64,000 bases of DNA from a bacterium (GTDB taxonomy: Bacteria; Bacteroidota; Bacteroidia; Bacteroidales; Muribaculaceae), in contig SFVH01000002.1 of NCBI GenBank assembly GCA_004561555.1, positions 21,203 to 85,202 of the forward strand. Direction: 5' to 3'. The first letter of the stretch is position 1. Each line of letters opens with the position of its first letter. The notes beneath the pieces are model-generated. The model saw nothing but the letters and a program-made list of their open reading frames with translations, searched no databases and had not been told where the DNA came from. Of this stretch, positions 32,232 to 40,785 are shown piece after piece. A program made the translations under genes and the position numbers.

Positions 32232-35200
32232 TTATTGTCGGATGGTGATTACGGTGCCTTCCGAGTGGGCTGTGATTTTGGGAGAGTATTGGCATTGCAG
32301 TGAGGCTATGCCTGAGGCGAACGAGCCTGCGTTGTTGGCATACACGTCGTAGCTCAACACAAAAGAGCCTTTGGGCAGTCGGGAAATGAAGAATTGAGTT
32401 GAGGAGTCGCGGTTTTCTTTGTAGATTACCACTCCGTCTTGCCAATCATATCCGGCAGTCTGTTGCACCGGTTCAAAACCGGCGGCTCGGTCGTCGGTCA
32501 TAGCCACGAAGTCGAGGTCGCGTTCGCTTCGTATGGTGAGTCGCACGTGGATGCGTTCGCCGACGTTGAATTGCTTACGCGCTTTTGGGAGCAACTTTCC
32601 GTCGTTGTCGTATACGAAAAATTGCTTTTCGATGCGAATATCTCCGGCGGAATGAGCGTTGATGCTATCCATTGGTGCCGAATATTGACAGTACACTCCA
32701 CCCCAAGCCGGTGTTCCGCTTTCTCTATTGATAGTGATTACACCCTCCGAGCGATCTATGTCGAGAGTACGTCGCAGGTAGCCGCAGTAGGGCGAAGCAT
32801 CGTTGGTGTCTAAAGGCTTCCCGGAGATGGTGATTGACGGGCTACGGCGGGACTTCTTAGCCCAATTGTCGTCGGTATTGAGGAGCGCATTTACGGCATG
32901 AACGGCATTGATTGTTGAGCCCCAGCACTGTGTCTCTTTAGAGAGCAAGAGGAAGCGGCGCATGTCGTTGATGGCTTTGTCATCGGGGTCGAGGCGGTGG
33001 AATGCTTTCAGCGCTTTGGCGACAATTGCCGTCTTGTCGGCAAAATCTACATCCCAATACATCCCTCGGAGCTCATTTTTCACTGCAGTCTGCCGTAGCG
33101 ATTCCACAAAGATTTCCGCCTCTTTGGTCTTTCCGATGGTTGCCAAATAAATCGCAATGTCGGCTTTCTCCACCGGAGAGCATTGTTGCCGGCGGTCAAT
33201 CATATTGAGCGTTGCCGTGTCGGCAATCTCTTTCATTGTTTTATTCATCTTCGGAGCTTGATGCATAGCTCTGATTCTCACATATCCCTCAGCCTTTGCG
33301 ATGAGTGACGGGCGATGTTTCGGATGATTGAGATATTCAGTGACAAAATACTCGTCGCAGTAGTTTATCGCCTTCATCACCATGTCGTTGACCATACTAT
33401 TGCTTTTTTCAGCATATCCCATTTCGTTGATATATCCGAGGGTATGGAGCACATCAATGGTGGTCCATAACGAACTATCGCAACCCTTAAACCACGAAAA
33501 ACCCCCATCGTTGTTTTGCAGCTCATAGAGAGAGGTGGTGGCTTTTTTCTTCCGGTAGTCGATTGTTGCGTTGTCGGTCAACTTGCATAGCGTGTTCATA
33601 ACCTCGGTCTCATTGTCGGCGCTGCGATGCCATATTGTGTTGTCGAGCGAAATAATCTTCAGGTCGGCATTGTCGTGGAGCGGCGAGCGCATCTTCATGG
33701 TTTTGAGCGCTTCGGCAATATCGGGATTGTTGCCCACGATGCATTCAGCCACTCTTGTAGCAAAATAGTTGTAGGCTTGTGCCGATGCTGTAGCGTTGTC
33801 GGAGACTATTGTGGGTAATGCCATGGCGGCATACCAAGCGGGGTTGTCGGCATATTCGAAAGTAATCAGCCCTTTGCTGTTGAATGTCGGCATCGGTATG
33901 GTTGCTTTTTGGGAGTTCTCGTTTAAGTAGAACGGCGAGGCTTCGACAACATTGGTGGTGGCAGGCAGTATAGCAATCATATCTCGTTGACCATCGACGG
34001 CAACGCCGTTGAGCATTATCTTCACTGTCGAGACAATCTCGGTGCCTGTAGCGATGTCGCAATCCATCTTCACCGTTTTTTTCTCGCCGGCATTAATCTC
34101 AATTGCCTTGAAAGAGCGAGTGATGGTGTCGTTGCCGTTGACGATGGTAAACTGCACGTCGACCACTTGGCGGCTGTCGCTATTATTCATTGCCATTGCC
34201 GAGAGAGATAGCTTGTCGCCTTCTCGCACAAATCGTGGCAGGTTGGGCTGTATCATCAGCGGTTTCGACGCTGTCACCAGTCGGTCGATGATGTCATATT
34301 GCATATCGTCGGTGTAGGCGAGGGCGGTGAAATGCCATTTAGTGTTGCGGTCGGGCACTTCGAAGTCGATGACCACATCGCCCTCCTCAGTGCTCACGAG
34401 AGTAGGCATAAAGAATGCCGACTTGACGCTTTCGTCGCGCAAGATGCCGTTGTTGTCGTTTTCTCCTTCCGATGCGCTTTCACCGGCGATGTCCTCTTCT
34501 GCTACGCTGTCGTCAACATCCAAACCATTGGCTTTCCTCATACTCTGAGTCGGCATACAACATTCATATAAGAGGTCATAATTCATCTGATAGAAGGATA
34601 GTCCGTAATAATTAAGATAAGGAGGCGTGAAGGTCGGCGATGATGCATAATTCAACTTGCTGATGGCAGAGGTTTCCACAAATCTCAAATAAGCAGAGTT
34701 TGACATACTAAAGGCACTGATATGCGGTATCGTCATGTTGAAAGTCCATTCATTATCAGCGATATTATCGAGTGCGGCATCATACATGTTTGCGATTACT
34801 GCCGAGGTATAGCGCTTGCCGTTGTTGTTGCGAATGCGCAACTGCCACTTTTCGCGACTGCCCGGCACGATATTGTCGCGGAATGACACACACTCGATTG
34901 TGATTTTGTCGGGCGCTACAGCCGGAAGGAGTGTCACCGTTTTCGACATCGTCCGGTGGTTGTCCATCCAAATCAGCGTTATCTCCGACTGAAGCAAGCG
35001 GCTGAATTCGGCTTTAGAGGAAAATTTGTGGACACCCTTTTCGGAATGTAACCATCCCTCAGAGGTCACCTTATCTCCGCAAGTGATGATATAGTAAGCA
35101 TAGTTGTCAAAACTGTTGCCATAAGTGATTTCAAATGTGTTGTCGGCATTGGCGGTAACCTCATCGTCCATCACTATCAACGGCGCCTCAAAGCAAAGAG

Positions 35201-37649
35201 CCTTGTCGGAGTGGCGATAGAGCTGAAGGTGAGAGCTGACGCTGTCGCTGTTGTCGGGGAGTGATAGTTGCAGCCGGTAGACACCGGAGGCAAGCTGCGA
35301 CAAGTCGATAGAGAGGCTGTCGGGAGTGATTTGTCCTTCAGCCACACAGCTATTGTCGTCGAAGATTTGCCAATCCACACAATCCAAATCTTTGAATGAC
35401 GAAGGCAACTCCAGCGGTCGGTCGGCATCGACAGTGTAGTTGGCAAGGGGTGGCAGACAATCGATTTTGCCCACTGAGACGATGTGCTCGTAAGGCTGTG
35501 TTTCCCCTTTGTCGTCGGTCACATCGAGGTGAATGTTTAGTAGCATTTTCCCCTTTGTGGTAGAGAAACAATCGGCAGGCACATCAATGCTGAAGTGTCC
35601 TTGGTCGTCAGTGGTAATTTCGCCGGAGTGATTGTCAAATTTGGCGCGATTCCACCACGAGTTGATGCCTGAGATGTGATATTTCACCTTTGCGCCGGCA
35701 AGAGGGAACTCCGAGAATGTAGCCACTCTACCCGTAATCTTCACGTTTGCAAGGCTTTCAAGGTTGCAATCGTCGTCGTTGATTTCTGTAAAGAAATTAG
35801 GCGCCTTATATTCGCTTACTTCAAAGTATTTGGTTGTTCGGTTGTAGCCCATGTTGCTTATTGACAACCGATAACTGCCTGTCAAGCCGTTTCCCGGGAT
35901 GGTAAAACTGCCGTTGGCACGTCCGAAGTTGTCGGTTGTAAGTTGCAAAGAGTCAATCTTTTCGTGATTGGCATTATAGAGAGTTGCGGTGAACGATTGT
36001 TGTTTCACCACTGAGATATTGTCATTGCTGATTGCACCCGCTACTATGGCAAATTTCATCACTTCTCCCGGGCGATACACCCCTCGGTCGATAAATGACC
36101 TCACTTGACAATTCGCGACATTGTTATAATAATTATATCCTCGATAGATATTTATCTCCTCGCTGCGGTGATTACCTCTGACGGCATAGGCAGAGCAATC
36201 ATTAAATCCGGCAGGTAACACACAATAGCCGTCACTGTTGGTCAATCTCTCACACTCATTGTTTTGACGACGCTTATAAAAAATAACCTTTATGTCTGCC
36301 AAAGGTTTTCCGGTGATAGCGTCGGTCACATAAATGCGTTGCTCGCCGTTGATTTTGAGCACTGTCATTATCTCGATGTCGCTCACTCTTACCCATGCTT
36401 CTTGGCTATGCTTCACTCTTTTGCCTTTTGGAGTTGTCGTTTCGGCAATAAAGGCATATTTGCCGGCGGGTAGCGGCGGAAACGTCAGAGTGTCGGCTTC
36501 GGTGGTAATAGCTTCCACAAAAGCACAATTATCAAGGTCGCCGGTGTGAACAAACTGCGGTAGTCGATAGCACTTAATCTTTACGCTATTGGCATTTTTG
36601 CGTTTGATTTGCATCGGTATGGGCGTGTTGGCATTAATTGCTCCGGGGATTACGACCTCTATCTTCGTTTGGTCACACTCGGCAATGAAATTTTTCGTTT
36701 TAGCCAAATTGGCATAGTCGGGGTGTTTCGCTAAAGCCTCCCTTGCTATCGGTTCGAGCAAAAGAGGGTCCGCATTGATATCTATCAAGTGGTTGATAAT
36801 CTCAATGCTGTAAGGCGAATCGGAAATCTCGTTGTAATAGTTTATGAGCGAATCTACTGCGGTTTCCGAATTGCTTTGTGAATATAGGCTTGAGCTAAGT
36901 CGTTGTGTCTCAGAATAGATAAATGCTGGAGATGCATGGTCGCGTCGCTCTAAGAGAGAGGCATAGATGTCAACGAGGCATTGTGCCGCTTTATCGTCGA
37001 CTTTCGGACGCGAAATAAGAAAGTTGCTCCACGAGCAATAGCGGAGTATGGATATTTCAGAAGTTGTAGCCACATCATTGATGCGAGCGGCGGCGTGGTG
37101 GGCTATCATGTCGTAGAGAGACGGCGTGAATTCCGGCAGTACTTTCGGCATTATTACTATTTCTTTATATTCCGTAATAGGGATGGCTTTCAGCTCATCG
37201 CTATGGCTAATAAGCTCTTGGGTCAGCTCAATGATGCGGTCCACGAAATCCTCGCGGCTCCACTCTCGCATATCTTGTGGGCGTTCGCCCCGTGCTTGCA
37301 GACGGTTTGCAAATCTAAATCCGTCGTTTTCAACCATGTCGGCGAGCATATCAATCTCCAAAAGATGCATAACGCTGCGAGCGGATGTGTCGGTGGTGGA
37401 TGTGGCTATAGAGTCGAGGTGAATGATAGATTGCGGAAGGTTGTCGGAGGAGATGCGCGTTTTTGCGAGCGACAAGCGTATCATCCCGTCGATAAGCATC
37501 CGGTTGTCTTGTATTTTTATCGCTTTTTCAATTTGATTTTCAGCATTTTTCATTTCCGTTTCAGGCATAGTGAAGTCGGGTGTCGGCAATTTTGCGTATA
37601 AAGGTAGAAAAGGGATGCCTGCCATTAATAATATAAAGATGCGTTCCAT
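32232..37649 (-). CDS. Bacterial alpha-2-macroglobulin family protein without a thioester motif
   Basis: 1805-residue exported protein. Signal peptide at residues 1-19 (ending PLYAK). A helical N-terminal region precedes an MG2-type domain with DRGVYRPGE (near residue 525), then a chain of macroglobulin beta-sandwich domains. The A2M core begins around 1090-1150 (DRNTKWHFTALAYTDD, LPRFVREGD), and an alpha-helical toroid region follows (about 1260-1620). The CxEQ thioester expected at the start of that region is absent; the segment reads NATASAQAYNYFATRV instead. Such proteins trap proteases in the periplasm or at the surface, and thioester-less forms act non-covalently. No penicillin-binding protein gene (pbpC) is adjacent. 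Confidence 0.9.
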   Translation of the reverse strand: MERIFILLMAGIPFLPLYAKLPTPDFTMPETEMKNAENQIEKAIKIQDNRMLIDGMIRLSLAKTRISSDNLPQSIIHLDSIATSTTDTSARSVMHLLEIDMLADMVENDGFRFANRLQARGERPQDMREWSREDFVDRIIELTQELISHSDELKAIPITEYKEIVIMPKVLPEFTPSLYDMIAHHAAARINDVATTSEISILRYCSWSNFLISRPKVDDKAAQCLVDIYASLLERRDHASPAFIYSETQRLSSSLYSQSNSETAVDSLINYYNEISDSPYSIEIINHLIDINADPLLLEPIAREALAKHPDYANLAKTKNFIAECDQTKIEVVIPGAINANTPIPMQIKRKNANSVKIKCYRLPQFVHTGDLDNCAFVEAITTEADTLTFPPLPAGKYAFIAETTTPKGKRVKHSQEAWVRVSDIEIMTVLKINGEQRIYVTDAITGKPLADIKVIFYKRRQNNECERLTNSDGYCVLPAGFNDCSAYAVRGNHRSEEINIYRGYNYYNNVANCQVRSFIDRGVYRPGEVMKFAIVAGAISNDNISVVKQQSFTATLYNANHEKIDSLQLTTDNFGRANGSFTIPGNGLTGSYRLSISNMGYNRTTKYFEVSEYKAPNFFTEINDDDCNLESLANVKITGRVATFSEFPLAGAKVKYHISGINSWWNRAKFDNHSGEITTDDQGHFSIDVPADCFSTTKGKMLLNIHLDVTDDKGETQPYEHIVSVGKIDCLPPLANYTVDADRPLELPSSFKDLDCVDWQIFDDNSCVAEGQITPDSLSIDLSQLASGVYRLQLSLPDNSDSVSSHLQLYRHSDKALCFEAPLIVMDDEVTANADNTFEITYGNSFDNYAYYIITCGDKVTSEGWLHSEKGVHKFSSKAEFSRLLQSEITLIWMDNHRTMSKTVTLLPAVAPDKITIECVSFRDNIVPGSREKWQLRIRNNNGKRYTSAVIANMYDAALDNIADNEWTFNMTIPHISAFSMSNSAYLRFVETSAISKLNYASSPTFTPPYLNYYGLSFYQMNYDLLYECCMPTQSMRKANGLDVDDSVAEEDIAGESASEGENDNNGILRDESVKSAFFMPTLVSTEEGDVVIDFEVPDRNTKWHFTALAYTDDMQYDIIDRLVTASKPLMIQPNLPRFVREGDKLSLSAMAMNNSDSRQVVDVQFTIVNGNDTITRSFKAIEINAGEKKTVKMDCDIATGTEIVSTVKIMLNGVAVDGQRDMIAILPATTNVVEASPFYLNENSQKATIPMPTFNSKGLITFEYADNPAWYAAMALPTIVSDNATASAQAYNYFATRVAECIVGNNPDIAEALKTMKMRSPLHDNADLKIISLDNTIWHRSADNETEVMNTLCKLTDNATIDYRKKKATTSLYELQNNDGGFSWFKGCDSSLWTTIDVLHTLGYINEMGYAEKSNSMVNDMVMKAINYCDEYFVTEYLNHPKHRPSLIAKAEGYVRIRAMHQAPKMNKTMKEIADTATLNMIDRRQQCSPVEKADIAIYLATIGKTKEAEIFVESLRQTAVKNELRGMYWDVDFADKTAIVAKALKAFHRLDPDDKAINDMRRFLLLSKETQCWGSTINAVHAVNALLNTDDNWAKKSRRSPSITISGKPLDTNDASPYCGYLRRTLDIDRSEGVITINRESGTPAWGGVYCQYSAPMDSINAHSAGDIRIEKQFFVYDNDGKLLPKARKQFNVGERIHVRLTIRSERDLDFVAMTDDRAAGFEPVQQTAGYDWQDGVVIYKENRDSSTQFFISRLPKGSFVLSYDVYANNAGSFASGIASLQCQYSPKITAHSEGTVITIRQ

Positions 37650-37670
37650 ATAGTTTGATTATTTATATTA

Positions 37671-37712
37671 TAAAAGCCACTCTCAGGTGCTGTTGTAGCA
37701 GAAGAGAGTGGC
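37671..37712 (-). terminator. Terminator of the sigma factor operon
   Basis: GCCACTCTC (37676-37684) and GAGAGTGGC (37704-37712) form a 9-bp perfect stem. On the minus strand it is followed by TTTTATAAT, about 30 bases past the stop of the Spy/CpxP-like gene. A T run on the plus-strand side suggests that it may also act the other way. Confidence 0.75.
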
Positions 37713-37739
37713 ACTAATATTTTTTGTCGATAATGAGGA

Positions 37740-38192
37740 TTATTTATTCTCTCTTCGACGATGTCGCAACAAATACTGAGTGAATTTCTCTTCAGCGAGC
37801 TTCATCTGAAAGAGTTGCTTTTTAGTGAGAAAACGAGAGAATTTGTGGAAATATTCCAATTCAATTTCTCCCTCTTTTTGTTTCACTCTCGTAGAAGCCA
37901 ACGCTGCCGCTTCATATTCGGCATCAGTAGCTTTATCGTCGAGGGCTATTTTGTTGAGCAAATCTTCGGCTTCGCAGTTTAGCTTATAAATTTCGCTCTC
38001 CATTTCAGTGTAGAGGCGCGCAAACTTATCTGCTTGTTCTTCATTGAGTTTCAGCTCTTTAACGATATATTCGATTTTTTGTTGGCGTATGTTGCCCATC
38101 CAGCGAGCGCGTTGGGAATTGGTGGTTTGCGCCTGTAAAAGAGAGGTTGCCGAAACAACCGATAACAAGATTAAGAACACGAAACGCTTCAT
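37740..38192 (-). CDS. Spy/CpxP-like periplasmic helical protein
   Basis: About 150 residues from MKRFVFLI; an alternative ATG lies 9 bases upstream at 38201. A signal peptide ending LLQAQ is followed by a charged all-helical body with the pattern IVKELKLNEEQADKFARLYTEMESEIYKL and FLTKKQLFQMKLAEEKF, close to the LTxxQ repeats of Spy/CpxP. Family members are periplasmic chaperones or stress sensors. It is the last gene of a sigma/anti-sigma unit, where such proteins often feed back on the sigma factor. Confidence 0.7.
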   Translation of the reverse strand: MKRFVFLILLSVVSATSLLQAQTTNSQRARWMGNIRQQKIEYIVKELKLNEEQADKFARLYTEMESEIYKLNCEAEDLLNKIALDDKATDAEYEAAALASTRVKQKEGEIELEYFHKFSRFLTKKQLFQMKLAEEKFTQYLLRHRRRENK

Positions 38193-38205
38193 AGCTTGCA
38201 AAGAT

Positions 38206-38607
38206 TTAGTTTAGTTCGGAGAAGTCAATGTTTTCCGCACTTTCTCCGTTTTCGTAGATGTCATTAAGGATGTCGTAGTCGGAAAATTGCCCTGTCTTCA
38301 TCAGCTCGGTAGCTGTCTTATCGTCTTGCATTGCGTCAGCAATTTGCTCATCATATTGTAGCGACGATGAAGAGTGTCCCATCAGGTCGTTAAACATATA
38401 GAGCATCAACCACACACCTCCAAACATTGCCGCCATGTAAACAAAAGGACGTATCCTCATCCATCGTGTAGGCTTCCTATGCTCCTCAATTTTCTTTTCG
38501 GGCAAGGCTTCCATCATTTTGCTTGTAAAGTCTGCAAAATAACCTTCGGGTACTTTATATCCCGCTTTATGGTCAACTTTGGTTAATATTTCGTCAATTT
38601 TGCTCAT
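38206..38607 (-). CDS. Putative anti-sigma factor (single-pass membrane protein)
   Basis: 133 residues: cytoplasmic N-terminus of about 50 residues with PEGYFADFTSKMM, one transmembrane segment (about 53-71, FVYMAAMFGGVWLMLYMF) and an acidic periplasmic tail. No zinc-binding HxxxCxxC motif. The role is inferred from position, 33 bases after the ECF sigma gene and before a Spy/CpxP-like gene. An accessory membrane protein of unknown function is the alternative. Confidence 0.6.
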   Translation of the reverse strand: MSKIDEILTKVDHKAGYKVPEGYFADFTSKMMEALPEKKIEEHRKPTRWMRIRPFVYMAAMFGGVWLMLYMFNDLMGHSSSSLQYDEQIADAMQDDKTATELMKTGQFSDYDILNDIYENGESAENIDFSELN

Positions 38608-38640
38608 AGTACTTTAAAGACTTTTGCTAACGAAAAAGGT

Positions 38641-39186
38641 TTAATTTTTTGTGAAAAAATTTTCAATTTTTTTCACGGCGTGATGGTAAGAAGCTTTTAA
38701 GGCTCCCACTGAGGTGCCGAGGATTTCCGAGATATCTTCATATTTCATATCGTCGAAATATTTCATATTGAAAATCATGCGTTGTTTTTCCGGAAGAGTA
38801 GCAATAGCTTTTTGCAATTCCTTTTGCAGCTCGTCGCCGTCAAACCAATCGTCGCTCTCCAGTGAGTTGATGATAAACGACTCGTCGTCGTCAATCGAAA
38901 TGTTTTGCCGTTGCTTTTCGCGGTTGATAAATGTTATCGACTCGTTGATAGCTATCTTGTAGAGCCACGACGATAGTTTGGAGTCGCCTCTGAAACTCTC
39001 CACATTGCTCCAGGCTTTGAGGAAGGTGTTTTGCAACACATCATTTGTGTCGTCGTGGGAAATAACCATTTTTCGGATGTGCCAATACAGAGGTTCGCTG
39101 TAGGCGGCAATGACCTCCGAGAATGCCTGTCGACATTCTCGCGGGTCATGTAGTCGTTTGATTATTTCTTCCTCGTTGATTGACAT
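38641..39186 (-). CDS. ECF-type RNA polymerase sigma factor
   Basis: 181 residues with region 2 (DDTNDVLQNTFLKAWSNVESFRGDSKLSSWLYKIAIN) and region 4 (ATLPEKQRMIFNMKYFDDMKYEDISEILGTSVGALKASYHHAVKKIE, a helix-turn-helix). No region 3, as expected for an extracytoplasmic-function sigma factor. Genes upstream (TonB receptor, lipoprotein, flavin reductase-rubredoxin, 13-bp gap) and downstream (putative anti-sigma, Spy/CpxP-like) run the same way, suggesting an envelope or redox-stress regulon. Target promoters cannot be read here. Confidence 0.93.
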   Translation of the reverse strand: MSINEEEIIKRLHDPRECRQAFSEVIAAYSEPLYWHIRKMVISHDDTNDVLQNTFLKAWSNVESFRGDSKLSSWLYKIAINESITFINREKQRQNISIDDDESFIINSLESDDWFDGDELQKELQKAIATLPEKQRMIFNMKYFDDMKYEDISEILGTSVGALKASYHHAVKKIENFFTKN

Positions 39187-39199
39187 AATGGGAATCCGA

Positions 39200-39847
39200 T
39201 TATTCTTCTACAAAATGACTTCTGTCAGCGCCACATAGCGGACATTTGTAATCAGCAGGCAAGTCGTTGTCGGTTTCTACGACATATCCGCAGAGGTCGC
39301 ACACATATTTGCGCTTGGCAATGGGAGCCGACGTCTTCTCTTGCGGTTTCTCTTCCACAAATGTGGGGGCGTTTTTGGGTGCTTTGCCCTTCACCACGCG
39401 GTGATAATACTCGTAGGTCATCGGTTTGCCTTCTTCCTTGCGGGTGTCTACTAATCGAGCCACTACGATGCAGTGGGTTTCGCAGTCGATAAATTGCTCG
39501 GCATCAAGCACCAAGCGGCTGCAAAATGTGCCGTTTACCAACGGCGCTCCTTCCAGAGTGGTGTGGCCGAAGTCGGCATATTTGTCGTTGTCGCGGCTCG
39601 ACATAAATCCGAAGGTGGCAATAATCATATTGTCGGTGTCTTCGGCAACTACCGATAGCGAGAAGCGCTTGTTGCGGCGTATGGCTTCAAGGGTGTAGTT
39701 GTTTTTGTTGAGCGAGATGGCGAGCAACGGGTTTGTACTTGTCACTTGGAAGCAAGTGTTGATGGTGCAACCCACGGGACGATTGCCGTCCATAGCTCCT
39801 ACGATATACAATCCGTAAGAAAGGCTGAAAAGAGCTGTGATGTCCAT
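39200..39847 (-). CDS. Flavin reductase fused to a C-terminal rubredoxin domain
   Basis: 215 residues. The N-terminal about 165 residues follow the FMN-binding flavin reductase-like fold (TINTCFQVTSTNPLLAISLNKNNYT, FSLSVV). The last about 37 residues are a rubredoxin with C183, C186, C202 and C205 (YVCDLCGY and CPLCGAD). This layout matches high-molecular-weight rubredoxins that pass electrons from NAD(P)H to flavodiiron proteins for oxygen or NO reduction in anaerobes. No flavodiiron gene is in the window. It ends 13 bases before the ECF sigma gene. Confidence 0.88.
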   Translation of the reverse strand: MDITALFSLSYGLYIVGAMDGNRPVGCTINTCFQVTSTNPLLAISLNKNNYTLEAIRRNKRFSLSVVAEDTDNMIIATFGFMSSRDNDKYADFGHTTLEGAPLVNGTFCSRLVLDAEQFIDCETHCIVVARLVDTRKEEGKPMTYEYYHRVVKGKAPKNAPTFVEEKPQEKTSAPIAKRKYVCDLCGYVVETDNDLPADYKCPLCGADRSHFVEE

Positions 39848-39879
39848 ATTCGGTTATTTTGGAGGTTAATTTTTTATGG

Positions 39880-40758
39880 TTATTTCTCGTTGGTTTTCGG
39901 GAAGAGATTGGCGTTAGCCACAATTTTAAATGTTATACCGTTGTAAGTGCAGTTAAACTTCAGATTGAACGACTTTGCCTTGTTGATGGTTGAGAGATAC
40001 AAGTTGGTGATTTTATATTTCTCAAAGGGCACATCGTTGATGCAGGGCACCACTTCGGCTGCCTCAATACGGTAGCCGTTGGTGGTGGCTACGATGGGCA
40101 CATTTTTGAGTTGGATGGTTTGTTGCGGCATCTTGTCCATAAATTGTGCATCCTTGAGAGTCACATCGGCAGTTGTGGGTGAGGTGATTTTCACTTCGTA
40201 GGTGGTGCCGGTGGTGGTAAACGGCTCGCCCATGCCTGCGGTAGTGGTGGTGCAGTCAAGGTAGGTGAGAGGAGTGCCGGAAGGCAGTATCATCAATGAG
40301 CATACGTCATATTTGCCGCTTATGCGGTAGCTTGATTGCATCATCACATAGGCATCGTTGCCGTCGGTGGTGTAAGCAAGCATCTTGATGGAGAGTTGTT
40401 GTACGCGATAGTCGGAGGCGGTGCCGTCGCTCACTTGCGGTATCATATCGTCGATTTTGATGATATAACCTTCGTTGTCGACTGTCATAGGTACATCCGT
40501 GAAAATAAATGCCATCGGGGTTCCGTCTTGGGTGTATGCGCTTTCCACTTTCACTGAGGCGGTCATATTGGTGATGTTCATGCTGACGGTGTATGTCGCA
40601 TTTTTTATCACGGCGTTTCCATCGGTGTCGGTGATGAAGTTGTAGCCGGAGAAACTATATGTGGCATAAGTATTGTTTTCGTTGTTGTCATTATCAAGGC
40701 ATGATGTGTTGATAATCAACAATAAAAGCGTCGCGAGCAAGAATGTAAGTTTTTTCAT
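39880..40758 (-). CDS. Lipoprotein with an internal duplication
   Basis: 292 residues with a lipoprotein signal peptide (NTSC, C20). Two similar halves follow: TDVPMTVDNEGYIIKIDDMIPQV... and LKNVPIVATTNGYRIEAAEVVPCI..., each ending in a strand-rich segment, so the body probably consists of two copies of a beta-rich lipid- or ligand-binding-like domain. I do not recognise a named family with certainty. Position between a TonB-dependent receptor (27-bp gap) and the flavin reductase (32-bp gap) suggests a surface partner of the receptor. Confidence 0.75.
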   Translation of the reverse strand: MKKLTFLLATLLLLIINTSCLDNDNNENNTYATYSFSGYNFITDTDGNAVIKNATYTVSMNITNMTASVKVESAYTQDGTPMAFIFTDVPMTVDNEGYIIKIDDMIPQVSDGTASDYRVQQLSIKMLAYTTDGNDAYVMMQSSYRISGKYDVCSLMILPSGTPLTYLDCTTTTAGMGEPFTTTGTTYEVKITSPTTADVTLKDAQFMDKMPQQTIQLKNVPIVATTNGYRIEAAEVVPCINDVPFEKYKITNLYLSTINKAKSFNLKFNCTYNGITFKIVANANLFPKTNEK

Positions 40759-40785
40759 TGTCAGTTTTTTTGTTTATGATAATTA

